In this document: piece by piece, positions 55,878 through 64,000 of the stretch
Layout of the letters: each line of letters opens with the position of its first letter
How positions within the stretch are numbered: the first letter of the stretch is position 1
NCBI RefSeq assembly: GCF_900142395.1
Contig: NZ_FRAS01000003.1
Location: forward strand, 1-64,000
DNA length: 64,000 nucleotides
Origin: Hymenobacter psychrotolerans DSM 18569
GTDB lineage: Bacteria; Bacteroidota; Bacteroidia; Cytophagales; Hymenobacteraceae
Direction: 5' to 3'
The notes under the pieces: model-generated
Told to the model about the DNA's origin: nothing
The model's database searches: none
Seen by the model: only the letters and a program-made list of their open reading frames with translations
Translations under genes and position numbers: made by a program

Positions 55878-57101
55878 TTGAATCGACACCTGTCATCTTT
55901 CCGTTTGCTCCTGCTACAGCCGGCCGGCTGGCTTGTGCTGGCCGGCATCCTGTTATCTGCCTGCAACCGTACCCCTGAGCGAATCGGTTTAACAGCCACC
56001 ACGGAAATACGCTTCCGCAAACCAGCCAGCTACTACCCACAGGCCCGTTGCATCTTGGCCTACTACGATGACAGCCTGCGTGGGCAGGAGTACTTCTACT
56101 TTCTCGACCGCGCCAGCAACACGCTGCTGCATACCCGGCTGGCAGCGGCTCCTCCGGCGGATTCCGTTTTCGCGCTTCAGCGAACCAGCCTCGCGCACCT
56201 GTTTCACCACACACCTTATCCCCTGGAGGCAATGGGCGTTTTCGCCCCTGATTCGCTGGTGTTCGTGGATGGCGGCGTGCACAGTATCTGCCTGACCAAC
56301 GCCCAGGGCCAGGTGCGGCAGCAGTGGCAGCCCCGCGCCCCCATCTATGGGCGCACCCCCTACTTCATTACCACCGGCTTCCAGCCTGTTTATACCAAAG
56401 GGTCCCGGCTCTACCTGCACGCCGGACCCGACGATGTCGGCAACATCACGGCCGATACGATGGCGTTTCACCGGCTGCTCACCTACAAGACCGGTCTGGT
56501 GCTGGACGTGCGCGACACGCTTTTTGCCAACAACTTCACCGGCGAATTTCCCGGTTTTCTGAGCGCGAAGAACAACTTCAACATTGTGGCTCCGCAAAGC
56601 TGCGTTACGCCCGAGGGCGACTACCTTTTCACCTACGGCTCCTTCAGCCAGATATACCGCTACGCGCTTTCCGGCCATAAGCAGGTAACAGACGCCCCCA
56701 GCCGCTACCACCGGCCGGCCCGGGGCCTACCCTTTTCCTCGTTGAAAAACCATCAGGATCTGATTGGCTACAAGCTCACGGAGCCCGAATACGGCCCGCT
56801 ACTCTCTGATCCGTACCGCCGCCGCTATCTGCGCGTGTACCGCCACGGCCTTCCCGCTGCCCTCAACCAGCCCGTGCGCCCCTCCTACGCCGATATACCC
56901 TGGAGTCTGTTGATTCTGGATGCCGGGTTGAACGTGGTAGGCGAAGTGCCGTTTGCTCCGACCTACGACCCGGACCTGATTCTGGTCACGCGCCGCGGCG
57001 TGCTCATCGGCAACCATCGCCCCGAACATGCCGGCTATAATCCGCAGCAGCTTAGCTTTCTGCTTTTCACTTACCAGCCTCTTCAAGCTCCTTCCTCCTA
57101 A
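55878..57101 (+). CDS. DUF4221-like lipoprotein
   Basis: A 407-residue predicted lipoprotein of the DUF4221 type, common in Bacteroidota. A hydrophobic segment ends in the lipobox LLSACNRTP. The mature part is beta-rich, with IYRYALSGHKQVTDAPSRYH, FGLPFSSLKNHQ-like blade motifs and GEVPFAPTYDPDLILVTRRG, consistent with a propeller. The start is a TTG at 55878; a GTG at 55815 lies inside the upstream hairpin and is less likely. The last base is shared with the next ATG (TAATG), so the two are coupled. Confidence 0.78.
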   Translation: MNRHLSSFRLLLLQPAGWLVLAGILLSACNRTPERIGLTATTEIRFRKPASYYPQARCILAYYDDSLRGQEYFYFLDRASNTLLHTRLAAAPPADSVFALQRTSLAHLFHHTPYPLEAMGVFAPDSLVFVDGGVHSICLTNAQGQVRQQWQPRAPIYGRTPYFITTGFQPVYTKGSRLYLHAGPDDVGNITADTMAFHRLLTYKTGLVLDVRDTLFANNFTGEFPGFLSAKNNFNIVAPQSCVTPEGDYLFTYGSFSQIYRYALSGHKQVTDAPSRYHRPARGLPFSSLKNHQDLIGYKLTEPEYGPLLSDPYRRRYLRVYRHGLPAALNQPVRPSYADIPWSLLILDAGLNVVGEVPFAPTYDPDLILVTRRGVLIGNHRPEHAGYNPQQLSFLLFTYQPLQAPSS

Positions 57102-57640
57102 TGCGCTATTTCTTTCCACTATCGTTTCTGATGTGTATCGCTGGCGTAATTAGCAGCAGCAGCTGCTCCTCTCCCACAGGCACCCCAGCTACCGAAAGCA
57201 GTCCGGTTCCTGCAGCCAGCGCTACTTCCCCCATGCCCAACCAGCTTTTCGCTACCTACCTGCACGATACGTTCAGCCATACGATTCCTTCCTCGGGTGA
57301 GCACTGGTATGTCGTTATTCCGGCTGTTGGGTGCCTGGGCTGTGCTCATGCTGAGCTACGCTACCTCGCCGGTACGGCCTGGGCGCCCACTGTCACAGTC
57401 GTCACCTCCGGACTCCTGCGCGACCTTTCCAAAGCCGAGCAAACTAGCTTGGCCCGCCACGTGCAGCTACTGGCCGACACGTTTCGGGTTGCTGACAACA
57501 CGCTGGACCGGATTTCCCTGCCCTTTCACTCCCTCACCGGCCTCGTGCGTACCCGCGACGGCCAAGCCGTGGAATTCTTGCCCTTCGACAAGGATACCTA
57601 TCAGCACGTTCTGGCGACCCTACCCAAACGCCGGCCCTGA
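57101..57640 (+). CDS. CxxC-containing exported protein coupled to the DUF4221-like gene
   Basis: A 179-residue exported or lipidated protein (signal peptide, then SSSSCSSPT and a Pro/Ser/Ala-rich stretch). The mature domain contains WYVVIPAVGCLGCAHAELRY. That CxxC sits at the end of a strand, as in thioredoxin-like folds. The end DGQAVEFLPFDKDTYQHVLA fits a final helix. Its start overlaps the preceding stop, and this pairing suggests a shared envelope role. A thioredoxin-like reductase is possible but not shown. Confidence 0.7.
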   Translation: MRYFFPLSFLMCIAGVISSSSCSSPTGTPATESSPVPAASATSPMPNQLFATYLHDTFSHTIPSSGEHWYVVIPAVGCLGCAHAELRYLAGTAWAPTVTVVTSGLLRDLSKAEQTSLARHVQLLADTFRVADNTLDRISLPFHSLTGLVRTRDGQAVEFLPFDKDTYQHVLATLPKRRP

Positions 57641-57665
57641 AAGCCCAGCAATGCCTCACAACCGC

Positions 57666-57878
57666 TTATCTCACAACCAAGCCTCCCCATTCCCGCGCTA
57701 CCATGCCCACCCGCGCCCGGTGCCGCTGCCGTCCCGCGTCGTACACCGGCTCAAACAGCACCGAGTCCGAAGCGTCTAGGTCCAGCCACAGCGTATCACC
57801 CAGCGCTAGTACGTCGCCGCCTGGCTCGATGCGGGCCGGCACCACAAACGCCACCCGCACCAGCTCCGGATAGGCTCT
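57666..57878 (-). pseudogene. C-terminal remnant of a truncated gene
   Basis: On the minus strand the frame reads YPELVRVAFVVPARIEPGGD, then LALGDTLWLDLDASDSVLFE and ends EWGGLVVR. The GDTLWLxxDxSDS pattern is found in exported Bacteroidota proteins, so this looks like the last 70 or so residues of one. There is no start codon or signal peptide. Its 5' side meets the 5' side of the T9SS remnant. Confidence 0.6.
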
Positions 57879-58688
57879 ATGCAGGGCTTCTTCCTGCGTG
57901 TTAGCCAGCCCGTAGCGTCATTCAACTTCGTGGATGCCTGGCGCTCGGAAACCTCCGAAGAGGCAACCTTCAACCGCACTACAGCCGAAACCCGGCCCGC
58001 CGTTCAGCTGGACCTGGTGTCGGCTCAGGGCACGCACGAGCCGGCTTATGTGTACTTCGAAGCCGGAGCAACTGCCGGTATTGATGACCACTACGACGCC
58101 GAGAAACTACCCAACACTACGGGCCTCAACCTGGCCTCGGTAGCCGCCGGCACCAATCTGGCCGTGAATGGTCTGCCGCTGCTCACGGCTGCAACCATCG
58201 TTCCTTTAAGCGTAGGTATCCCCGCAACGGGCTTGTATTCGCTGCATGCCACTTCCCTGCTTAACCTGGGCACTACCGATGTATATCTGCAGGATGCCCT
58301 GACCGGTCAGCGGGTGAATCTGCAGCAGCAGCCGAGCTACAGCTTCTCGGCCGGCAACACCGCCCTCATTACGGGCCGCTTCTCACTGCACTTCAGCCCG
58401 CAGCGGGCCCTGGCTACCAAAAACGGCTTCACGGCCGCCAGCGTAAGCGTCTATCCGAACCCGGCCCACAACAGCTTCACGCTGCTGGTGCCCGCCGTTA
58501 GCGGTGCCACCCAGGCTACCGCCGTACTTTACAACGTGCTGGGGCAGCCCGTACGGGAACTGACGCTGGCTTTGCCGGCCGCCGGTGCCCAGACCACCAT
58601 GACGGTGCAGGGCCTGGCGCTGGGCGTGTATACGCTGCGTGTAAAGGCAGGCGCTGCTACCATCACCAAGCAGGTGGTGATTAACTAG
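57879..58688 (+). pseudogene. C-terminal remnant of a T9SS-secreted protein
   Basis: The 269-codon frame starts MQGFFLRVSQPVASFNFVDA and ends with a T9SS type A sorting domain, including SVSVYPNPAHNSFTLLVPAV, LYNVLGQPVRELTL and GVYTLRVKAGAATITKQVVI. Large surface proteins of Hymenobacter end in this arrangement, with QGFFxRVS well inside the protein. No signal peptide or adhesin repeats precede it. It is therefore a 5'-truncated gene, possibly untranslated. The frame is stop-free only from about 57810. Confidence 0.8.
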
Positions 58689-58725
58689 CCTGCCGCTTTT
58701 TCTCTGCACCCTTACTCGACTCGCC

Positions 58726-58935
58726 ATGAAAAAGGTTCTTATCCCCGTTACCGCCGCTTTTCTGTTTTTCCTCACTACTTCCGCTGCGCTGGCCCAAGGC
58801 CCGGGCTCCGGCGGCCCCGAGCCACAGGACCCGCAGCAGCCCACCGCCGTGCCTATTGATGGCGGCGCCTCGCTGCTGCTGGCCGCCGGTGCTGCCTATG
58901 GCTGGCGCCGCATGAGAAACAAGAACAAGAAATAG
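58726..58935 (+). CDS. PID-CTERM sorting-signal protein
   Basis: A 69-residue exported protein: signal peptide (LAQ cleavage), a short Gly/Pro-rich mature stretch (GPGSGGPEPQDPQQPTA), then PIDGGASLLLAAGAAYGWRR and a basic tail. The PIDGG, hydrophobic helix and basic end define the PID-CTERM sorting signal described in Bacteroidota. The mature part is minimal, so this may be a short surface peptide. It begins 37 bp after the T9SS remnant. Confidence 0.85.
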   Translation: MKKVLIPVTAAFLFFLTTSAALAQGPGSGGPEPQDPQQPTAVPIDGGASLLLAAGAAYGWRRMRNKNKK

Positions 58936-58943
58936 GCGGCCAG

Positions 58944-59005
58944 CCCCCCTAATCAACCAAAAGCCCATCCGTGTTTACGGATGGGCTTTTGGTTGATTAG
59001 GGGGG
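58944..59005. terminator. 62-bp inverted repeat with perfect 29-bp arms
   Basis: Arms 58944-58972 and 58977-59005 pair fully around GTTT. The inner part (AAAAGCCCATCCGT) is a normal bidirectional terminator. The outer CCCCCCTAATCAACC arm extends it further. Confidence 0.88.
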
Positions 59006-59186
59006 CGCCACTGCAGGCACAGTGCGGGAGGTTTCAGGATGACAGCCTGCGAAAAATCACCTTATCCGTATGACCTTCATCAAGCGGCCGGGCCGGGCAA
59101 CAGCGTAACCTTGTAACGCCATAGCAGGGCCCCATTTGCCCGGCAAAATCGATTCATTTGAAGTGCACCCAGTTTTTCCTGTTGCC

Positions 59187-60212
59187 ATGAATATCACCGT
59201 TTTCAGCTCCTATCCTTTTGAGCGCCCTTACCTTCTGGAGGCTGCACAAGAGCAGTATACCTTGCAGTTCATCGATAAAGCGCTGAATCTGGAAACAGCC
59301 AGGCAGGCCGCCGGTAGCATGGCCGTGGCCGTTTTCGTCAACGACGACGCTTCGGCGCCGGTGCTGGAGCGGCTCTGGACGCTGGGCGTGCGCTACCTGC
59401 TGGTGCGCTCTACCGGCCACGACAACGTAGATTTGCCCACGGCCCACCGCCTGGGGCTGCGCGTGGCTACCGTGCCCCACTACTCGCCCTTCGCCATTGC
59501 CGAGCACGCCCTGGCCCTGATGCTGGCCCTCAACCGCCACCTGCGCCAGGCCGATGCCCAGATCCGCCGCGCCGATTTCCGGTTGGATAACCTCGTGGGC
59601 TTCGACCTGCACGGCAAAACGGTAGGCATCATTGGCTGCGGCACCATCGGGGGCACGCTGGCGCGGCTCCTGCACGGCTTCGGCTGCCGCCTGCTCGGCT
59701 ACGACGTGCAGCCTGACGCGGAACTCACCCGGCGCTACGACCTCGAATACGTGCCGCTGGATACGCTCTGTGCGCTTTCTGATGTTGTGTCGATTCATGC
59801 GCCGCTCACGCCCGCTACCCGCCATATGCTGGGTGCCGGACAGCTGGCCAAGCTCAAGCACGGGGCTATGCTCATCAACACTGGCCGCGGCGCCCTGCTG
59901 GACACCGCTGCGGCTCTGGCCGCGCTGGACTCGGGGCAGCTGGGCTACCTGGGCCTTGATGTGTACGAATTCGAGAAGGGCCTGTTCTTCAATGACCATT
60001 CGCAGCAGCCGCTACAGGATGAGCTGCTGGAACAACTCCTGGCCCACCCCAATGTGCTCGTGACGGGCCATCAGGGCTTCCTCACCCGCGACGCTCTGAG
60101 CAGCATTGCCACTACTTCTATCGAAACCCTGGGCTGCTGGCTCTCCGGGCATCCTGCCCCCAACGAGTTGCTCCCCGCGCAGGCTGCTAAGCAAGTAGCC
60201 CATTCTGCTTAG
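59187..60212 (+). CDS. D-lactate dehydrogenase-type 2-hydroxyacid dehydrogenase
   Basis: A 341-residue NAD-dependent enzyme of the D-LDH type. The N-terminal half includes RYLLVRSTGHDNVDLPTAHR. The Rossmann domain is VGIIGCGTIGGTLARLLHGF. Catalytic arginine is in MLINTGRGALLDTAAAL, the glutamate follows near LGLDVYEFEKGLFFND, and the histidine is in VLVTGHQGFLTRDAL. It converts pyruvate and D-lactate; related 2-oxoacids are also possible. The ATG at 59187 starts MNITVFSSYPFERPYL. Confidence 0.9.
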   Translation: MNITVFSSYPFERPYLLEAAQEQYTLQFIDKALNLETARQAAGSMAVAVFVNDDASAPVLERLWTLGVRYLLVRSTGHDNVDLPTAHRLGLRVATVPHYSPFAIAEHALALMLALNRHLRQADAQIRRADFRLDNLVGFDLHGKTVGIIGCGTIGGTLARLLHGFGCRLLGYDVQPDAELTRRYDLEYVPLDTLCALSDVVSIHAPLTPATRHMLGAGQLAKLKHGAMLINTGRGALLDTAAALAALDSGQLGYLGLDVYEFEKGLFFNDHSQQPLQDELLEQLLAHPNVLVTGHQGFLTRDALSSIATTSIETLGCWLSGHPAPNELLPAQAAKQVAHSA

Positions 60213-60306
60213 CCCCCTGAACTGCGTGCGGCCGCAGCCCTGTAGCCACATGGCCTTGATGGAGCATGGCCAGAGCACCTGCTCAAAAGGGCCAGCCTGT
60301 AACATC

Positions 60307-60347
60307 AAAAAGCCCCCGTCCGGAATCCGGACGGGGGCTTTTTCTTT
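60307..60347. terminator. Bidirectional terminator
   Basis: Perfect 18-bp arms (AAAAAGCCCCCGTCCGGA and complement) with almost no loop, then TTTCTTT on the plus strand. Confidence 0.92.
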
Positions 60348-60366
60348 ATCGAAAATCACCAACAGC

Positions 60367-62169
60367 TTAGCGCACCGGCAGCCACTTGGCCAGCACCGCC
60401 TGCTGGGCGGCCGTGGGGCTGGCTACCCGCTCGATGCGGTAGCGCTGGGCCGTGCCAGCCAGCAGCGGAAACCGCAGCTCCTGCACCTGCCCGTCGCGCG
60501 ATACCAGCAGTTGCACCTCCGAGCCAGTAGCCCGGCCGGCCAGCGCCTGATTCAGGTCGCCGGTGAGGCGGGCGCCATCGAGGGCCAGGATTTCGTCGTT
60601 CACGTTCAGGCCGCCCTGCCAGGCGCTGCCGCCGCGTGCGGTGCTCGTTACTACGTTGCGGCCGCCGGCGCTGCTTACGGTGGCGCCCAGCGCCGCGCCT
60701 TCGGCTACCGGCGTAGCTTTCAGCGTGAGGCCCGCGTACCCGAATGCTGTTTCGTAGGGCAGCGTTTCGGTGCCGTAGACGTGGCGGCGGAAGAACTCAT
60801 CGAAGCGGCGGCCAGCCACTTTGGCCACGGCCGCCTGGTACTCCTCGTCCGTGAAGCCGCGCTGCTTTTTCGTGTAGTATTCGTCGTAGAGGTAGCGCAT
60901 CACGTCGTCGAGGCTTTTCTGGCCTTTCGTTTCGTTGATGACCATCAGGTCCAGCACGGCCCCGATCAACTCGCCCTTATCGTAGTAGCTGATGCCGGTG
61001 TTAGCCGAGTTTTCGTTGGGGCGGTAGTACTTGATCCAGGCGTCGTAGCTGCTTTCGGCGGCCGACTGCTGCTTGTTGCCGGGTGTGTTTTCTACCCGCC
61101 CGATGCCGTTGCTCAGGTCGGCCAGATAGCCGTCCGGCGTCACGAAACCAGCGCGCTGCACAATCAGGTTCGAGAAATACTCGGTGCCGCCTTCGCTCAC
61201 CCACAGCATGCGGGTGTAGTTTTCCTGGTCGTAGTTGAAGGGCCCCAGCGCCACCGGGCGGATGCGCTTCACGTTCCAGAGGTGAAAATATTCGTGCGCC
61301 ACCAGCCCCAGGAAGCCCTTGTAGCCGCCCTCGGTGCTGTAGGCATTGCGCGACACCGACAGCGTGGTGGAGAACAGGTGCTCCAGCCCGCCCGTGCCCC
61401 GGTCGATGTTGTGGATGATGAACAGGTAGCGGTCCAGCGGATTTTTGCCTACCACGCGGTGCGCTTCCTCGCACACCTTTTTAATGTCGGTGAGGAGCTT
61501 GGCTTCGTCGTACTTTACGCCCTGCCCGAACATGGCAATGGTGTGCGGCGTGCCGGCCGCCTCAAAGCTCAGCACCTTGTGCGTCCCGATTTCGATAGGC
61601 GAATCGGCCAGCTCATCGTAGCTGGAAGAACGGAAGGTGAACTGGCCGCCGGCCGGCTTGAGGCTGGTGCTCACCTGCGTCCAGCCCGGCGCGGGCTTTA
61701 CTTCCAGCGTGCTGGGCAGCGCCTGGTTTTCGGCGGGGTACATGAAGACGCTGGTGCCGTTTACGTAGCCGTGAGCGGCATCCAGGAAGCTGGTACGCAC
61801 GCTCAGCTCGTAGGCGTACACGCGGTAGCGCACTGTAAAGTCCTTGTTTTTGGGGTGGTAGACGCGCCAGGTGTTTTTGGCGGTTTTCTCTACTCGCAGG
61901 GCCTCGCTCCCGGCCTGGGCCGTGAAGCCTTCTACGTGCCGCGAAAACTCCCGCACCAGATACGAGCCCGGCGCCCACACCGGCATTTTCAGGTCGGTGT
62001 ACTGCTTACTGAAGCCGCTGAGCGAGGTTTCGACTTCGAAATAGTGCGTCTGCGGAGCCGGCATAGCCAGCGTGTAGCGCAGCACCGGAGCCGCCAGCGC
62101 CGCGCTGAACTGGCTCAGCAGCAGCACCAGCACCGCCGCCACAAGCAGGCGGGTACGGGAATGGGTCAT
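60367..62169 (-). CDS. M61-family glycyl aminopeptidase with PDZ domain
   Basis: A 600-residue exported metallopeptidase. It has a signal peptide (ALA cleavage) and an N-terminal beta domain (LPVWAPGSYLVREFSRHVEG-like block). The catalytic domain has zinc motif HEYFH in LGLVAHEYFHLWNVKRIRPV, followed by the distal glutamate in WVSEGGTEYFSNL. A PDZ domain near the C-terminus contains WQGGLNVNDEILALDGARLT. Relatives are glycyl aminopeptidases with broad N-terminal specificity. The ATG at 62169 begins the signal peptide. Confidence 0.93.
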   Translation of the reverse strand: MTHSRTRLLVAAVLVLLLSQFSAALAAPVLRYTLAMPAPQTHYFEVETSLSGFSKQYTDLKMPVWAPGSYLVREFSRHVEGFTAQAGSEALRVEKTAKNTWRVYHPKNKDFTVRYRVYAYELSVRTSFLDAAHGYVNGTSVFMYPAENQALPSTLEVKPAPGWTQVSTSLKPAGGQFTFRSSSYDELADSPIEIGTHKVLSFEAAGTPHTIAMFGQGVKYDEAKLLTDIKKVCEEAHRVVGKNPLDRYLFIIHNIDRGTGGLEHLFSTTLSVSRNAYSTEGGYKGFLGLVAHEYFHLWNVKRIRPVALGPFNYDQENYTRMLWVSEGGTEYFSNLIVQRAGFVTPDGYLADLSNGIGRVENTPGNKQQSAAESSYDAWIKYYRPNENSANTGISYYDKGELIGAVLDLMVINETKGQKSLDDVMRYLYDEYYTKKQRGFTDEEYQAAVAKVAGRRFDEFFRRHVYGTETLPYETAFGYAGLTLKATPVAEGAALGATVSSAGGRNVVTSTARGGSAWQGGLNVNDEILALDGARLTGDLNQALAGRATGSEVQLLVSRDGQVQELRFPLLAGTAQRYRIERVASPTAAQQAVLAKWLPVR

Positions 62170-62404
62170 GAAAAGGGAATTAGGTGAGAAGAGAGAAGCC
62201 TGCCGGTTGCCACCGAAGTGCCGCCTTGCAGGCCAGGGCAAAGAACGGGTAAAAACCAGCAGGGCTGCAAGCCGGCCGGCAAAGTCGCGCGGGCTGTTCC
62301 CTGGTTTCCGGCGGGCCCCACCACCTGCTGGCAGGCCGGAACCCGGGCCGTAGCTCCGCCGTTAGGGAGGCAACAGCCCGCCGCTTTCCGGGTTGCCTCC
62401 TTCT

Positions 62405-62956
62405 ATGCGCTTTGTCTGGATAGCCTTTATTGCCTTGGCCGCCTTATTACTAGGCGTGTTCTTGTGGCCGAGCCGCCCGGCAGAGCGCGCCGTCTCTACC
62501 GCGGAGGAGCCGCTGCCGGTGCAGCGCACGGCCTGGGTTACCAGCACCCGCCCTACTCCCCGCGCCGATAGTGTGGTCACCTTTGCGATGCGGCAGCTGG
62601 GCACCAACTACTGCTACGCCGGCAACACCCCCGCCACCGGCTTCGACTGCTCCGGTTTCGTGCAGTACGTGTTCAGCAACTTCAACCTGCCGGTGCCGCA
62701 CTCTACGGCTCTGCTTATTAGCGTGGGCCGCCCCATAGCGCGCGAGCAGGCCCGCCGCGGCGATATTGTAGTATTCACGGGTACGGCCGCTACCTCTACC
62801 ACGCCTGGCCACGCCGGCATCGTCATTTCCGGGCCGGGTGAGCCGCTGCGTTTTATCCACTCTTCTTCAGCTCGCCGCGAATCCGGCGTGAAAATCAGCC
62901 AGGTAGAAGGCACCGACTATGCGCGGCGCTTCATGCAGGTGCGCCGGGTGCTGTAG
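62405..62956 (+). CDS. NlpC/P60 peptidoglycan hydrolase
   Basis: A 183-residue envelope endopeptidase. One N-terminal hydrophobic segment (IAFIALAALLLGVFLWPS) is followed by a linker. The NlpC/P60 domain has catalytic Cys in ATGFDCSGFVQYVFSNF, His in TPGHAGIVISG, and a further His in RFIHSSSARRESGV. It cleaves stem-peptide bonds in relatives. It stands apart from the M61 gene and is divergent from it. Confidence 0.9.
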   Translation: MRFVWIAFIALAALLLGVFLWPSRPAERAVSTAEEPLPVQRTAWVTSTRPTPRADSVVTFAMRQLGTNYCYAGNTPATGFDCSGFVQYVFSNFNLPVPHSTALLISVGRPIAREQARRGDIVVFTGTAATSTTPGHAGIVISGPGEPLRFIHSSSARRESGVKISQVEGTDYARRFMQVRRVL

Positions 62957-63621
62957 AGAGTAACTGAGTAGCGGAGTAACGGAGTAATTGTGCTGTATTT
63001 CAGAACGATTACTCCGCTACTCTATAAAAGAGCGATGCCCGGCCGCCTATGCAGATCCTCCTGAATGAGGCTGCTGGGCGGGCCGGGCATCTAATCCTTC
63101 AAATCTTACCAAGCGACGAGTCTGGGGTGCAGACCCGGCATCTCCTTATCAGGTAAGACCTTGCCGTAATGCGGGAATTGCTCAAATGGAAGCGGATTCC
63201 GCGCGAAACCTTTTGTTAAGCGCGTCCGGCGGTGAAGCGGACTACATTCGACAGGCTTGGCAGGATTTGTTTGGGACTACTAGACATTTTGTACCTCCTT
63301 TCTTTACGTTCGACATAACCCCGGCCGCGTCTCCCAATACCTTAGGGCTGCTTGGGCGGGGCTGTAGCACTCACTACGGTTGGTAAAGTTAAAAGCCTGC
63401 GGGATGGTTCAAAATAAAAACCGCTTTTTTTAGCCCCTAGCCCCATATTAGCAGCCACCACACTGACCATCAGCCGGTTTGTTTTTTCATTCATTTCAGG
63501 CTGGCGCGCTTGGCCTCAAACTTGCACATCGCCGGCCAGCGGGCCATTGGTTGAGGTTTGCTGACATTCAGGAGTTTTCTCCTATCTTTTCCCACCAATC
63601 TTTTACCTCTCTCTTCACACC
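62957..63621. other. Long intergenic region with hairpins
   Basis: About 660 bp without a convincing gene. Near 62960-63025 a degenerate inverted repeat is made of GAGTAGCGGAGTAA units. At 63034-63091, GATGCCCGGCC pairs with GGCCGGGCATC around a 36-nt loop. The remaining 400 bp contain no tRNA-like structure. A promoter is placed at its end. Confidence 0.55.
63557..63590 (+). promoter_or_regulatory. Promoter of the DUF2147 gene
   Basis: TTTG at 63557-63560, 22 bp, then TATCTTTT at 63583-63590, one base off TAnnTTTG. The ATG follows 32 bp later. Confidence 0.6.
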
Positions 63622-64000
63622 ATGAAAAAATTCCTGTTCCTCTCCCTCACCTTCCTGCTGGGTATCGTGGGCCTGGCCTCGGCTCAGACTCTCTCTCCGC
63701 TGGGCATCTGGCAGAACGAAGAAAAGAAGGCCACCTTCGAGATTTATAAGTGCGGCAACAAGCTGTGCGGCAAAATCGTGACGCTGGCCGTGCCCAACGA
63801 CCCGGCCACCGGCAAGCCCAAAACCGACTCGCAAAACCCCGACCCCAAGCTGCGCACCCGCCCGCGCCTGGGCCTGGTGTTCATGCAGGGCTTTGAGTAC
63901 GACGACGCCAACAAGTGGGACGACGGCAAGATCTACGACCCGGAAAGCGGCAAAACCTACTCGTGCTACATGAAGATGATCAATGCCAATACCATGGAAG
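63622..64000 (+). CDS. DUF2147 family exported protein, truncated by window edge
   Basis: The frame opens with MKKFLFLSLTFLLGIVGLAS, cleaved near ASAQ. It continues TLSPLGIWQNEEKKATFEIY and KCGNKLCGKIVTLAVPNDP, then YDPESGKTYSCYMKMIN at the edge. The start GxW, IYKCGxxLCGKIV and DGKIYDPESGKTY are DUF2147 signatures. These small periplasmic beta-barrel proteins have no firm function. The C-terminus lies outside the window. Confidence 0.88.
   Translation, partial: MKKFLFLSLTFLLGIVGLASAQTLSPLGIWQNEEKKATFEIYKCGNKLCGKIVTLAVPNDPATGKPKTDSQNPDPKLRTRPRLGLVFMQGFEYDDANKWDDGKIYDPESGKTYSCYMKMINANTME

Noticed and set aside
60226..62187. 653-codon open frame antisense to the M61 peptidase gene
   Set aside because: It runs through the terminator hairpin at 60307 and mirrors M61 codons.
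63186..63386. 66-codon frame in the long intergenic region
   Set aside because: No ribosome site, promoter or recognisable motif; composition fits non-coding DNA.

Overview
The window looks like chromosomal DNA from a high-GC member of the Bacteroidota, most likely Hymenobacter or a close relative in the Cytophagales. The evidence is internal. Many upstream regions carry the Bacteroidota sigma-factor -7 element TAnnTTTG (or TAnnTTCG), and strong Shine-Dalgarno sites are nearly absent. The window encodes a fragment of a type IX secretion (T9SS) cargo protein with a type A C-terminal sorting domain, a PorE-like OmpA lattice protein, a PID-CTERM protein, a DUF4221-type lipoprotein and a YkuD_2-type L,D-transpeptidase. 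These are typical of that phylum. I see no rRNA, tRNA or CRISPR array.

Layout. 0-12.5 kb: an IS982-like transposase start cut by the window edge, DNA topoisomerase IB, two M48 metalloproteases, an App1-type phosphatase, a DUF4440 lipoprotein, MtgA, a stand-alone LON domain, a metallophosphoesterase, a lipid kinase, an L,D-transpeptidase and small envelope proteins. 12.5-25.6 kb: mostly housekeeping genes, namely an ABC-F ATPase, a beta-barrel protein, 3-hydroxyacyl-CoA dehydrogenase, msrA, dapD, a glycosyltransferase, fabH, a DtxR-family regulator, mnmE and gltA. 25.6-39.8 kb: two Spy-like small secreted proteins (a third paralogue lies at 11.4 kb), a PorE-like protein with queE, folD with a newly called 59-codon partner, lepA, a GlcG-like protein with formaldehyde dehydrogenase, two membrane proteins and the fused mutase icmF. 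39.8-41.7 kb: an AT-rich island with an AAA ATPase overlapping a DUF4276/TOPRIM-like gene, probably a horizontally acquired defence pair. 41.7-64 kb: an exact-period 21-bp repeat array in a divergent intergenic region, a PBP2-like protein, an OmpA protein, a DUF6807/PmoA-like gene broken by a 151-bp MITE, a hydrolase, a secreted-protein gene with an in-frame amber codon, an FKBP isomerase, Kup, a subtilase, a DUF4221 pair, two truncated gene remnants abutting head to head, a PID-CTERM protein, D-lactate dehydrogenase, an M61 peptidase, an NlpC/P60 hydrolase and a truncated DUF2147 gene.

Themes. Envelope maintenance dominates: MtgA, the PBP, L,D-transpeptidase, NlpC/P60, M48 and M61 peptidases, and OmpA proteins. 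Gene decay and mobile DNA cluster from 39.8 to 58.7 kb. Intergenic regions carry unusually long, often perfect inverted repeats that double as terminators. The best candidate for an undescribed system is the low-GC ATPase plus DUF4276-like pair. The most unusual non-coding structure is the 21-bp array.
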